From contig NZ_JACICF010000001.1 of assembly GCF_014195685.1 (NCBI RefSeq), positions 156,992 through 220,991 on the forward strand: a stretch of DNA of 64,000 nt, given 5' to 3'. The position numbers were made by a program, and so were the translations under genes. This stretch comes from Sphingomicrobium lutaoense (lineage in GTDB: Bacteria > Pseudomonadota > Alphaproteobacteria > Sphingomonadales > Sphingomonadaceae). Positions 28,046 to 37,018 of the stretch are shown here, one piece after another. Each line of letters starts with the position of its first letter. The first letter of the stretch is position 1. A model generated the notes under the pieces. It searched no databases, was not told where the DNA came from, and saw only the letters and a list, made by a program, of their open reading frames with translations.

Positions 28046-29416
28046 ATGAAGAACTGGATCGCACTGGCGCTGTGCCTCGCAGCAGCCTCGCCCGCGGCGG
28101 CGCGCGAACCGCGCAGCTATTATCCGGGCCGCGAGCATGTCGAATGGTCGCGCGATGCGGTGATCTACCAGATCAACACCCGCCAGTTCAGCGAGGAGGG
28201 CACGATCGACGCCGCCCGTGCGCAATTGCCGCGATTGGCCGAAATGGGGGTCGATATTCTCTGGCTGATGCCCATCCATCCGATCGGCGAGGAAAAACGC
28301 AAGGGCAGCCTCGGCAGCCCCTATTCGATCCGCGACTATAAGGCGGTTCGTGACGACCTCGGGTCGATGGAGGACTTCAAGGCCTTCGTCGATGAGGCGC
28401 ATGGATTGGGGATGAAAGTCATTCTCGACTGGGTCGCCAACCATACGGCATGGGACCATCCTTGGGTCAGCGAGCATCCCGACTGGTACCAGCGGACCCG
28501 CACGGGCGGTCTCATCTATCCCTTCGACTGGACCGATATCGTGGTGCTCGATTATGAAAATCCGGAACTGCGCGCCGCGATGAAGGACGCGATGCGCTTC
28601 TGGGTCGAGGAAGCGGGCATCGACGGCTATCGCGCCGATGTGGCGGGCTTCGTTCCGCCGCCCTTCTGGGACGAGGTGCGCGCCGAACTCGAAGCGATCA
28701 AGCCTGTCTGGCTGCTCGCCGAATATGAGGGGCGCGACCTTCACGACAGTTTCGACGCGACCTATTTCTGGGAATGGGAAAAGGTGTTGCGCAAGCTCGG
28801 CAAGGGCGAAGCGGGCCCCGGCGCTCTATGGAGCCTTTACGATACGCAGGCGGTCGAATGGCCGTCGGGCGCGCAGCGCATGATCTTCACCTCGAACCAT
28901 GACGAGAATACATGGGCGGGTACAGCGGCCGAACGGCTTGGCCCGGCCTTGCCCAATGCCTTCACGCTCCTCTTCACCGCCCATGGCATTCCGCTCATCT
29001 ACAACGGGCAGGAAGCGGGCCTCGCCAAGCGCCTCGAATTTTTCGAGAAGGACCCGATCGAATGGCGCGATCATCCCAACGCTGCGCTGTTCAATGACTG
29101 GATCGCTTTTCGCGACGCCAACCCCGCTCTCCACAACGCTCCCTGGGGTGGTCCGATGGTTCGTGTGCCGAACAGCGAAGAGGCAAAGGCTTTCACCTTC
29201 GTCCGCTCGGCAGATGGCAATGCCGTGTTCGTCGCGCAGAATTATTCGGACAAGACGATCCGCATCACGCTGGGCGACATGCCCCATGCCGGCACCTGGG
29301 TCGACAAGAGCGTCAGCAGCGCCCAAGCCGATGGCGATCGCTACGAGCTCGAAGAGGGAGCGAGCCTCACGCTCGATCCATGGTCCAGCATCGTCGCCTG
29401 GCGCTCACTTGATTGA
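28046..29416 (+). CDS. Secreted GH13 alpha-amylase-family enzyme (short form)
   Basis: A 456-residue GH13 protein with a signal peptide (MKNWIALALCLAAASPAAA). Region I is LDWVANHTAWDH. The nucleophile is Asp198 in GYRADVAG, the acid/base Glu226 in LLAEYEG and Asp286 in SNHDENTW, so it should be active. It is shorter than the first amylase and resembles periplasmic maltodextrin-active GH13 enzymes. It follows eda with one base between, closing the sugar operon, and ends at a hairpin shared with the convergent transporter gene. Confidence 0.91.
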   Translation: MKNWIALALCLAAASPAAAREPRSYYPGREHVEWSRDAVIYQINTRQFSEEGTIDAARAQLPRLAEMGVDILWLMPIHPIGEEKRKGSLGSPYSIRDYKAVRDDLGSMEDFKAFVDEAHGLGMKVILDWVANHTAWDHPWVSEHPDWYQRTRTGGLIYPFDWTDIVVLDYENPELRAAMKDAMRFWVEEAGIDGYRADVAGFVPPPFWDEVRAELEAIKPVWLLAEYEGRDLHDSFDATYFWEWEKVLRKLGKGEAGPGALWSLYDTQAVEWPSGAQRMIFTSNHDENTWAGTAAERLGPALPNAFTLLFTAHGIPLIYNGQEAGLAKRLEFFEKDPIEWRDHPNAALFNDWIAFRDANPALHNAPWGGPMVRVPNSEEAKAFTFVRSADGNAVFVAQNYSDKTIRITLGDMPHAGTWVDKSVSSAQADGDRYELEEGASLTLDPWSSIVAWRSLD

Positions 29417-29417
29417 G

Positions 29418-29446
29418 CGGCCAGCCCCTAGTGAAGGGGTTGGCCG
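29418..29446. terminator. Hairpin between the sugar operon and the convergent MHS transporter
   Basis: CGGCCAGCCCC (29418-29428) pairs with GGGGTTGGCCG (29436-29446), 11 bp with one G-U, loop of 7. It sits at the converging 3' ends and overlaps the last codons of the minus-strand gene. No clear T-run follows. Confidence 0.55.
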
Positions 29447-31023
29447 TGCCGTTCCTTCCAGAATATCAGCGCGCAGATCACGCTTAGCCCGATGAAGAAG
29501 ACTGGGTACCAGAGACCGGCGTAGATATCGCCCGTCGCCGCCACGATGGTGAAGGCTGTCACGGGCAGGAAACCCCCGACCCAGCCGGTACCGACATGAT
29601 AGGGAAGGCTCATCGCTGTGTAGCGGATGCGCGTCGGGAACATCTCGACCAGCGCTGCCGCCATCGGGCCGTAGAGCGCGGTCGCCGCCACGGTGAAGAC
29701 CAGCATCCAGAAATAGAGCGTCGTCCAATCGACTTCGTCCATATTGGCGGACAGGGGATAGCCCGCACGGCGTAGCGCCTCGTCGAGCGCCTCGGCTTCG
29801 ACCGTGTCGCCATCGGCCACCGTGATGGCGGTGTCGCCGATGCGGATCGCGGTGCTGCCATCCTCGCTCGCCACCCGTGAATAGCCCACGCCGCTGTCGA
29901 TGACCGCCTTGGAGGCGATGTCGCAGGCGGTGGTGAATTCGGCGGTTCCAGTCGGATTGAATTGGCTCGAACAGCTGTCGAGATCGGTCATGATGACGAC
30001 CGGCATCTGTTCCTGCGCCCTAGCAAGCTGCGGGTTCACCGCATCGGCGATGCCCATGAAGCCCGGGAAAAAGGCGAGGAGGCCGAGGATCATGCCTCCG
30101 ACCATCACGGGCTTGCGCCCCAACCGGTCGGACAGCCACCCGAAGAAGACGTAGAGCGGCGCCGAGACGATGGTGACGATGAGAATCAGCCAGTTGACCT
30201 CCGCGCCCGGCATCCCGAGATTTTTCTCGAGAAACACCTGCACGTAGAAGAATGCGCAATACCAGAGAGCTCCCTGCGCCGCCATGAAACCGAAGAAGGC
30301 GATGAGGACCTGCTTGGCGCTTTTCTTCTCGGCAAAGGCCTCGCGAAGCGGAGTCGAGGTGACTGCCCCTTCTTCCTTGAGCTTCTGATAGGCGGGGCTT
30401 TCGCTCAGCTTGAAGCGCATCCACACCGAGATGGCGAGCAGCAGGATCGAAACGAGGAAAGGCACGCGCCAGCCCCAAGCGAGAAAGGCTTCCTCGCCGA
30501 TGCTCGTGCGCGTGAAATAGATGACGAGGAGCGCCGCGATCAGCCCGAAGGCAGCGCTGGCCTGGATCCAGCCGGTCGCCGCACCGCGCCGATGATCCTC
30601 GGCATGTTCGGCGACATAGATGGCCGCCCCGCCATATTCGCCGCCGATCGCCATGCCCTGGCAGATGCGCAGGATGATGAGCAGCACGGGCGCGATCAGG
30701 CCTGCCGAGGCATAGGTGGGCAAAAGGCCGATGGCGAAGGTCGCGCCGCCCATCAGGCTCACCGTGATGAGGAAGGTCGCTTTTCGTCCGATCCGGTCGC
30801 CCATCGCCCCGAACACGATCGCGCCCAGGGGGCGGAAGGCAAAGCCCGCGGCAAAAAGCCCCAGTGCGGCAATGACGCCCGCCGTTTCCGACAATCCGGA
30901 AAAGAAGACCTGGCCGATGACGCTGGCCAGCGCGCCGAAGATGAAGAAATCATACCATTCGAACGCCGTTCCCGCCGAGGAGGCGGTGACGACCTTGGCC
31001 ATGGACCAGGGCTTGTCGGACAT
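29428..31023 (-). CDS. MHS-family MFS transporter with ~100-residue soluble insert
   Basis: A 531-residue transporter of the metabolite:H+ symporter family. N-terminal signature: ASSAGTAFEWYDFFIFG; loop motif GAMGDRIGRKATF; RICQGMAIGGEYGGAA. These match ProP/KgtP/ShiA-type carriers of organic acids or betaines. Between two late membrane helices, residues about 330-432 form a hydrophilic insert with two cysteines (DSCSSQ and TTACDIA), probably periplasmic, which makes it about 100 residues longer than usual. The substrate is unknown; a carboxylate is plausible given the DASS carrier upstream. Confidence 0.88.
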   Translation of the reverse strand: MSDKPWSMAKVVTASSAGTAFEWYDFFIFGALASVIGQVFFSGLSETAGVIAALGLFAAGFAFRPLGAIVFGAMGDRIGRKATFLITVSLMGGATFAIGLLPTYASAGLIAPVLLIILRICQGMAIGGEYGGAAIYVAEHAEDHRRGAATGWIQASAAFGLIAALLVIYFTRTSIGEEAFLAWGWRVPFLVSILLLAISVWMRFKLSESPAYQKLKEEGAVTSTPLREAFAEKKSAKQVLIAFFGFMAAQGALWYCAFFYVQVFLEKNLGMPGAEVNWLILIVTIVSAPLYVFFGWLSDRLGRKPVMVGGMILGLLAFFPGFMGIADAVNPQLARAQEQMPVVIMTDLDSCSSQFNPTGTAEFTTACDIASKAVIDSGVGYSRVASEDGSTAIRIGDTAITVADGDTVEAEALDEALRRAGYPLSANMDEVDWTTLYFWMLVFTVAATALYGPMAAALVEMFPTRIRYTAMSLPYHVGTGWVGGFLPVTAFTIVAATGDIYAGLWYPVFFIGLSVICALIFWKERHGQPLH

Positions 31024-31085
31024 CAGAATTTTCCCCCGTTACGCAAAGTGGCGGACAGGGATAGCGCGCCTAACGGGCGATGCAA

Positions 31086-32528
31086 CTACCACCAGCCGAG
31101 AAGCTTCCACCAGCCAAGCCCGATGCCCAGCCATACCGCCATGTGGAAGAGCGAGACGATGAAGCCCATGCGGAACCAGTCGCCGACGCTGTGATAGCCG
31201 AGCCCGAAATAGATCACGACCGGCCCAGTCGAATAATGGGTGAGACAGCCGCACAGGTTGGAGAAATAGGCCAGCATCGCGACCATGAGGAGCGGCGGCG
31301 CTCCGGCAGCCACGGCAACCGCCAGGAAGGCGCCGACCATCGCGGTGATATGGCCGGTGAGCATCGAGAAGCCGTACATCGAATAGAAATAGACGAGCGC
31401 GAGGCCGATTGCGACAGCGAGCGGCGCATATCCCGACACCGCATCGCCCGCGCCGCCCGCGAACCAGTCGATCACCCCGGTCGTCCGCAACTGGTCGGCC
31501 ATCATTACCAGCCCTCCGAGCCAGATGAGTGCGTCCCACGCGCCCCAGGTCGAGGCCATCGCCTTCCACCGCTCGGCTCCGCTCAGCAGCAGCACGGCAA
31601 TTCCGCTAAGCGCGACGACCGTGGTGTGAAGCCCGTGGAGCGGCGTGCTTGCCCACAGTCCGACCATGCCGATGAGCACGGCGATCAGGATCTTCTCGTT
31701 GCGGCCCTTCGGCCCCATCGCGGCCAGTTCTTCCCCGGCCCGCGCCCGCGCGGCACCGACATCCATTTGCGGAGGGCGAACCACGCGGCGCACCAGTTGC
31801 GGCAGGAGGAGAAGCGAAATCAGTCCCGGAACGGCCGCACCCAGCGCCCATTGGGCCCAGCCGAAGCGGATTCCCGCGACATCGCCCGCGGCTTCGGCGA
31901 CCAGCGGATTGGCGGCCATGCCCGTAAGGAACATCGCCGCGGTAATCAGGTTGAAATGCGCGCCGCAGAAGACGAGGTAGCGGCTCACCCGCGCGCTATC
32001 GGCGGGATCGCGTCCTTCGCCGATCGAGCGGCACAGCGCATCGACGATCGGTGCAAGGATACCGCCGCCCCGCGCGGTGTTCGAGGGAATGACGGGAGCC
32101 AGCACCAGCTCGGCCGCGCCGATCCCGTAGGCCAGTCCCGTTTCGCTCTTGCCCAGCCGATGCACGAGACCGAGCGCGATCCGCCGCCCGAGGCCGCTGC
32201 GGATGACGCTCCCGGCAATCAGGAAAGCCGCGACCACCAGCCAGACGGTGGTGTTGGCGAAACCGAGAAGAGCGGTCTCGAGCGACGCCTTCGAACCTTC
32301 ACCCAGCGACTGGGTCAGGACCAGCACCATGATCCCGACCAGAACGTTGGTGGACATGGCAAAGGGCCGCAAGAGCAGAGCGAGGATGGTCGCCGCGAAC
32401 ACCGCGAGGACATGCCAGCCGCGCGGTTCCACGCCCTCGGGCGCAGGGATCATCAAGAGGACGATGCCAAGCACGAGGCAGGGCGCCAGCCGCGCCCAGC
32501 GCGCCTTCATTGTCAGTTGATCCCCCAT
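31086..32528 (-). CDS. DASS/SLC13-family anion transporter (CitT/2-oxoglutarate-malate translocator type)
   Basis: A 480-residue membrane protein with about 12 hydrophobic segments. Conserved elements include ANTTVWLVVAAFLIAGSV and the SNT-type substrate motif in APVIPSNTARGGGILAPI, plus a second half-repeat ending near TGHITAMVGAFL. This is the divalent-anion:Na+ or antiport family that carries C4- to C6-dicarboxylates or tricarboxylates. ATG at 32528 or MKAR at 32510 could start it. The adjacent CitE-like and MaoC genes suggest a carboxylic acid that is handled as a CoA ester. Confidence 0.86.
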   Translation of the reverse strand: MGDQLTMKARWARLAPCLVLGIVLLMIPAPEGVEPRGWHVLAVFAATILALLLRPFAMSTNVLVGIMVLVLTQSLGEGSKASLETALLGFANTTVWLVVAAFLIAGSVIRSGLGRRIALGLVHRLGKSETGLAYGIGAAELVLAPVIPSNTARGGGILAPIVDALCRSIGEGRDPADSARVSRYLVFCGAHFNLITAAMFLTGMAANPLVAEAAGDVAGIRFGWAQWALGAAVPGLISLLLLPQLVRRVVRPPQMDVGAARARAGEELAAMGPKGRNEKILIAVLIGMVGLWASTPLHGLHTTVVALSGIAVLLLSGAERWKAMASTWGAWDALIWLGGLVMMADQLRTTGVIDWFAGGAGDAVSGYAPLAVAIGLALVYFYSMYGFSMLTGHITAMVGAFLAVAVAAGAPPLLMVAMLAYFSNLCGCLTHYSTGPVVIYFGLGYHSVGDWFRMGFIVSLFHMAVWLGIGLGWWKLLGWW

Positions 32529-32556
32529 TGCCTCCCTTGAGGCACCAAAGCGGCGA

Positions 32557-33399
32557 TCAGGTCAAGCCGTGGGCCCGCTCGAGAAGCGCCTGTGCCTGTT
32601 TGAGGTGCGGCAGATCGACCATCTTGCCGCCGATCTTGAGCACGCCGGCATCGGGTTCGGCCTTGAACGCATCGACGATCGCCTGCGCTTCCGTGACCTG
32701 TTCGTCGGTGGGGGTGAAGGCCTCGTTGATCGGGCCGACTTGCGCGGGATGGATCGCCAGCTTGCCCGTGAACCCTTCCGCCGCCGCGGCGCGGGCTTCG
32801 GCGATCAGGCCGGCCTCGTCCCCGATGTCGGTGAAAACCCCGTCGACTGGCTGGGCGCCCGCCGCGACCGCTCCGGCAAGGCAGAGCGAGCGCGCCATTT
32901 TGTAGGTGAAGGCGAGGTCGCCGTCGGCACCCCGCTTGGACGAAGCGCCGAGCGCGGCCGACAGGTCCTCGGCGCCCCAGCTCATCGCCGCGAGAGGCGA
33001 GGCGACATCGCGATAGGATAGCAGCCCGAACAGGCTCGCGGGAGTTTCGGTGACGATGGCGTGGATGGGAATATTGCCCGTGGAATGGGCGAGGTGAGTG
33101 ACGTCGGCGCCGCTCTCGGCCTTGGGAAGCACGATGCCCGAAACATCGAAACGGGCGATGAGCTGCAGGTCCTTCTTATGCTCCTCGGTGCCGATGGGGT
33201 TGATCCGCACCCACCATTGCGGCCCGCCTTCCTTGCGCGGGTCGAGATTTCCGATGATCTTCCGCGCCGCTTCCTTGTTGGCGGGCGCGACACTGTCTTC
33301 GAGATCGAAGATGAGCGCGTCGGCATCGCCGCTGATTGCCTTGGCGATCTTTTTTTCGCTGTCCGCCGGAACGAACAGCCAGCTGCGCGCGGGCTTCAC
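32557..33399 (-). CDS. HpcH/HpaI-family lyase (CitE/malyl-CoA-lyase-like)
   Basis: A 280-residue TIM-barrel lyase. It begins [18 protein letters not shown] (GTG start) and has [21 protein letters not shown] and the catalytic-site segment [17 protein letters not shown]. These are features of the citrate-lyase-beta-like group (citramalyl-, malyl- or beta-methylmalyl-CoA lyases). GTG at 33399 overlaps the MaoC gene stop (GTGA), so the two are translated together. The exact CoA ester cannot be told from sequence. Confidence 0.88.
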   Translation of the reverse strand: MKPARSWLFVPADSEKKIAKAISGDADALIFDLEDSVAPANKEAARKIIGNLDPRKEGGPQWWVRINPIGTEEHKKDLQLIARFDVSGIVLPKAESGADVTHLAHSTGNIPIHAIVTETPASLFGLLSYRDVASPLAAMSWGAEDLSAALGASSKRGADGDLAFTYKMARSLCLAGAVAAGAQPVDGVFTDIGDEAGLIAEARAAAAEGFTGKLAIHPAQVGPINEAFTPTDEQVTEAQAIVDAFKAEPDAGVLKIGGKMVDLPHLKQAQALLERAHGLT

Positions 33400-33848
33400 G
33401 CCTTGTCCTTCCGGACGAGCGCCGAGCGTTTCATCGTGCAGACGATCTCGCCCCGCTGGTTCTTTGCCCGATGTTCCCAGGTCACGATGCCTGCATTGGG
33501 GCGCGACTTGCTTTCGCGCAGCGCGACCACCTCGGTCTCGCATGACAAGGTATCGCCGACGAACACGGGCTTGGGAAATTTGACTTCCTCATAGCCGAGA
33601 TTGGCAATGAGCGTGCCCAGCGTCGTGTCGCCCACCGACACGCCGACCAGCAAGCTGAAGGTGAAGCAACTGTTCACCAGGGGCTTGCCGAACTCGGAAT
33701 CGCGCGCCGCTTCATGATCGAGATGGAGCGGCTGCGGATTGTGCGTCAGCGTGGAAATGAGGAGATTGTCCGTCTCGGTGACGGTGCGGGTGATGGCATG
33801 GGCGATGGTGTCGCCGACCTGCCATTGTTCGAAAGTGCGTCCAGCCAT
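33396..33848 (-). CDS. MaoC-domain (hotdog) dehydratase/hydratase
   Basis: A 150-residue single-hotdog protein. It begins [13 protein letters not shown] and contains [25 protein letters not shown], the MaoC active-site region with the Asp/His pair, plus GDTTLGTL and [13 protein letters not shown]. It probably hydrates an enoyl-CoA. The coupling with the CitE-like lyase resembles mesaconyl-CoA hydratase plus malyl-CoA-lyase pairs, but the substrate here is inferred. ATG at 33848 is chosen because an upstream ATG would add a non-conserved leader. Confidence 0.87.
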   Translation of the reverse strand: MAGRTFEQWQVGDTIAHAITRTVTETDNLLISTLTHNPQPLHLDHEAARDSEFGKPLVNSCFTFSLLVGVSVGDTTLGTLIANLGYEEVKFPKPVFVGDTLSCETEVVALRESKSRPNAGIVTWEHRAKNQRGEIVCTMKRSALVRKDKA

Positions 33849-33865
33849 GGAGCCGGGCTTAAGCC

Positions 33866-34141
33866 CTAGGCGGCCTGCCCACAAGTCGCGGACTTCAACT
33901 TGGTCTTGAGGTCATGCATGCCGATATCGTCCAGCGCGGCTTCGCGGTCGCTGGCGCGAACGACATTGGCGATATGGCCCATGATCTGGCCCACGATATC
34001 GACGGTCTGCAACGCAACGCCATGGTTGGCGACGAGGATCACGTCGGTCGCCAACTGGTCGCCCATCTCGTCGAGAAGGCGCCGAGCTTCGTCCAGTTCA
34101 TGGGCGAGGCGGTCATCAAGCGGAGTCACGGGCTGGTCCAT
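33866..34141 (-). CDS. Conserved hypothetical protein, 91 aa
   Basis: A 91-residue, acidic, largely helical protein ([36 protein letters not shown]) ending in a Cys-containing tail. It has no signal peptide or membrane segment. I do not recognise the family. Coding is supported by its fit between the E1-like and MaoC genes on the same strand with short gaps (24 bp and 17 bp) and codon use like its neighbours. Confidence 0.65.
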   Translation of the reverse strand: MDQPVTPLDDRLAHELDEARRLLDEMGDQLATDVILVANHGVALQTVDIVGQIMGHIANVVRASDREAALDDIGMHDLKTKLKSATCGQAA

Positions 34142-34165
34142 GTCCCGTGCGATGACAGAATAAAG

Positions 34166-36481
34166 TTAAGATGAAGTGAGCAGGACCTCGGCCGCCGCCT
34201 CGGTAATTGCCTCTCCGTCGAGGCGATAGGCGGCATAAAGATCGGAAAGTGAACCCGTCTGCCCGAATCGCTCGACGCCCAGCGGCGCGGTGCGATGGCC
34301 AAGGACGCCGCCGATCCAGCTCAGCGAAGCCGGAGCGGCATCGCACAGCGTGACGAGCCCTGCATCGGGCGACAGGCGCGACAGCAATTTCTCGATATGG
34401 CTGGGGGAACGGCCCTGCTGCCAGCGGCGCGCCTGCGCGGCGGTCCAGTCGCGGTGCAGCAAGTCGGGCGAAGTCACGTTGAGGAGGCCAAGACCCGGAA
34501 TGTCCTCGGACAATTCTTCATGCGCGTCGAGCGCCTCGGGCATGATCGCGCCCATGGCGATGATCGCGGCTTCGCTGCCTTCGTCGGGTTCGCGCAGCCA
34601 ATAGGCCCCCTTCAGCGCACCCTCCTTCCAGTCGTCATTCTCGCGCTGCGGCTGGGCAAGCGTTCGGGTCGACAGGCGAAGGTAGGTCGATTCGCCATCG
34701 GGATCGTCGATCAGGCGGAAGGCTTCCTCCATCATCACCGCCAGTTCGTCGGCATAGGCAGGCTCGTAATGGCGAAGCCCGGGCTGGCCCATCGCGATGA
34801 GCGGCGGGTTGATCGACTGGTGCGCACCGCCCTCGGGGCCAAGCGTGATCCCCGAGGGCGTGGCGACGAGCAGGAAACGCGCGTCCTGGTAACAGGCATA
34901 GTTGAGGCTATCGAGGCCGCGCGCGATGAAGGGATCATAGAGCGTGCCGATGGGAAAGAGTCGCTCCCCGAACAGGTCGCCCGACAACCCCATCGCGCCG
35001 AGCATGAGGAAGAGATTGCTTTCGGCGATCCCCAGTTCGACATGCTGTCCGGTCGCGCTTGCTCCCCATTTCTGCGCGCTGGGGATCTTCGCCTTGGCGA
35101 AGACATCCTCGACTTCGCGGCGCTTGAACAGGCCGCGCTGGTTCACCCAGCCGCCGAGGTTGGTCGAAACCGTGACGTCGGGCGAAGTGGTGACGATACG
35201 GTCGGCAAGATCGCCGCCCTTTTTCGACAGGTCCATCAGGATGCGACCGAAAGCGGCCTGCGTCGATTGCTCCTCGCCTTCGGGCGCAGGGATGGGATCG
35301 ACGGTCACGCTGCCGAACGCGCGGTCCCGCTTGTCGCGGCGCACGCGCGCCCCTTCGATCACCGCCTCGACCGCCTTGCGCCGCTTCCCGCCAAGGCCCG
35401 CTAGCGGTTCCCATTCGTCGCCTTCGGCAATCCCCATCGCATCGCGCAGCGCATGGATCTGCTTGGGATTCATCAGGCCCGCATGATTGTCCTTGTGTCC
35501 CGCAAAAGGCAGGCCTTGGCCCTTGACCGTCCAGGCGATGAAAAAGGTCGGCACATCGTCATCGGCCGCGGCAAAGGCCTCGACCAGCGTTTCCATGCAA
35601 TGACCGCCGAGGTCGGTCATCAATTCGCCAAGGGCGGCGTCATCGGGATGGGCAGACAGAAAGGGCTTGGCTTTGGCGCCGAGGTCGGCCTCGATCCGCT
35701 GGCGCCACGCGGCGCCGCCCTGGTAATGCAGCGCGGAAAAATCGGCATTGGGGAGGCGATCGAGCCATTCGCGAACGGCCTTGCCGCCCTTGCCGTCGAG
35801 CGCGGCCCGAAGCCGCTTTCCGTAACGCAGCTCGACCGTCCGCCATCCGCAGCTCGCGAAAATCTCGTCGAACCGCTCGAACATCCGGTCGGCCGAGGTC
35901 GCGTCGAGCGACTGGCGGTTATAATCGACGATCCACCACAGGTTGCGGATGTCATGCTTGTAACCCTCGATGATGGCTTCGTAGATATTGCCTTCGTCGA
36001 GTTCGGCATCCCCCATCAGCGCGACAAAACGGCCGCGATCTTCCGGCGTCATCCGGTCATGCGCGGTGAGATAATCCTGGATGAGACTGGCAAAGGCGGT
36101 AATCGCGACGCCAAGGCCCACCGACCCCGTCGAGAAATCGACCGGGATGCGGTCCTTGGTTCGACTGGGATAGCTTTGCATTCCCCCGAACCCGCGAAAA
36201 TTCTTGAGCTGTTCGAGGCTTTGCGAGCCCATCAGATAATGGATGGCATGCAGTACCGGGCCGGCATGGGGCTTGACCGCCACCCGGTCGTTGGGTCCAA
36301 GCGCGTGGAAATAGAGCGCCGCCATGATCGCGGTCATCGAGGCGCAGCTGGCCTGATGTCCCCCGACCTTGATGCCGTCCGCTTTCTCGCGAAGATGGTT
36401 GGCATTGTGGATGGTCCAGCTGGATAGCCAGCGGAGACGGTCGTCGAGCGCGCTGAGGGCGGCGATATCGGGCTTGCTCAT
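34166..36481 (-). CDS. Homodimeric 2-oxo-acid dehydrogenase E1-like protein (AceE/transketolase superfamily)
   Basis: A 771-residue thiamine-diphosphate enzyme. The N-terminal GGHQASCASMTAIMAALYFH and SYPSRTKDRIPVDFSTGSVGLG resemble AceE. The ThDP motif is GDAELDEGNIYEAI (about 157-170) ending in DYN at about 186-188. A central pyrimidine domain (GIAESNLFLMLGAMG) and a transketolase C-terminal domain follow. It is shorter than E. coli AceE (about 890) and has no E2 or E3 beside it, so its partner complex is unclear. It could be a pyruvate or other 2-oxo-acid dehydrogenase E1, or a carboligase. Confidence 0.82.
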   Translation of the reverse strand: MSKPDIAALSALDDRLRWLSSWTIHNANHLREKADGIKVGGHQASCASMTAIMAALYFHALGPNDRVAVKPHAGPVLHAIHYLMGSQSLEQLKNFRGFGGMQSYPSRTKDRIPVDFSTGSVGLGVAITAFASLIQDYLTAHDRMTPEDRGRFVALMGDAELDEGNIYEAIIEGYKHDIRNLWWIVDYNRQSLDATSADRMFERFDEIFASCGWRTVELRYGKRLRAALDGKGGKAVREWLDRLPNADFSALHYQGGAAWRQRIEADLGAKAKPFLSAHPDDAALGELMTDLGGHCMETLVEAFAAADDDVPTFFIAWTVKGQGLPFAGHKDNHAGLMNPKQIHALRDAMGIAEGDEWEPLAGLGGKRRKAVEAVIEGARVRRDKRDRAFGSVTVDPIPAPEGEEQSTQAAFGRILMDLSKKGGDLADRIVTTSPDVTVSTNLGGWVNQRGLFKRREVEDVFAKAKIPSAQKWGASATGQHVELGIAESNLFLMLGAMGLSGDLFGERLFPIGTLYDPFIARGLDSLNYACYQDARFLLVATPSGITLGPEGGAHQSINPPLIAMGQPGLRHYEPAYADELAVMMEEAFRLIDDPDGESTYLRLSTRTLAQPQRENDDWKEGALKGAYWLREPDEGSEAAIIAMGAIMPEALDAHEELSEDIPGLGLLNVTSPDLLHRDWTAAQARRWQQGRSPSHIEKLLSRLSPDAGLVTLCDAAPASLSWIGGVLGHRTAPLGVERFGQTGSLSDLYAAYRLDGEAITEAAAEVLLTSS

Positions 36482-36539
36482 GGCGTTGCCCTAGTCGGTT
36501 CACCTTCCCGCGCCAAGCCGCAGACTGGGCCCGGCGATC

Positions 36540-36926
36540 TCAGCCTTCGCTTTCGCGCGCGTCGTAGCGCTTCTGTGCTTCGCGGATGCAGTCGATATGC
36601 TCGATCGCCCAGTCGCCCAGCGCCTTGACCGGCAGGCGCAGCGAATGGCCCAGTTCGGTAAGCTCGTAATCGACGCGCGGCGGAATGGTTGGCGTGACGG
36701 TGCGGCTTACCAGACCGTCGCGTTCGAGGCCGCGAAGGCTGCGGGTGAGCATGCGCTGCGAAATACCGTCGATCTCGCGCTTCAGTTCGTTGAAGCGGCG
36801 GCTTCCGGTGGCGAGCACCATGACGATCAGCATCGACCATTTGTCACCCACCCGGTTGAGCACCGGCGCCACGTTGGCGCAGCCCGCCAGGTGCAGCGGT
36901 TCAAGCGTGTCGCTGGTCACATCCAT
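36540..36926 (-). CDS. HxlR-family transcriptional regulator
   Basis: A 128-residue winged-helix regulator. It shows Cys16 in the N-terminal arm, then VGDKWSMLIVMVLATGSRRFNELKREI, GISQRMLTRSLRGLERDGLV and the wing segment PPRVDYELTELG. A conserved N-terminal cysteine is used by QorR/YodB-type HxlR proteins to sense quinones or electrophiles. The divergent azoreductase gene fits that role. Repeats in the intergenic gap are likely its operator. Confidence 0.92.
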   Translation of the reverse strand: MDVTSDTLEPLHLAGCANVAPVLNRVGDKWSMLIVMVLATGSRRFNELKREIDGISQRMLTRSLRGLERDGLVSRTVTPTIPPRVDYELTELGHSLRLPVKALGDWAIEHIDCIREAQKRYDARESEG

Positions 36927-36969
36927 GTGCCTTGCCTCCAGAAATGTGCCGTCTTGCGGATGGAACTTT

Positions 36970-37007
36970 CAGTAACATATCGCGTCTTGGTATCAAACAG
37001 TAACCAA
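36970..37007. promoter_or_regulatory. Candidate HxlR operator between the regulator and azoreductase genes
   Basis: CAGTAAC occurs twice, 28 bp apart (36970-36976 and 36998-37004), and TTGGT (36987-36991) pairs with ACCAA (37003-37007). GTAAC-containing half-sites are common for HxlR-family regulators. Binding is inferred. Confidence 0.45.
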
Positions 37008-37018
37008 AAGGCAAGACC

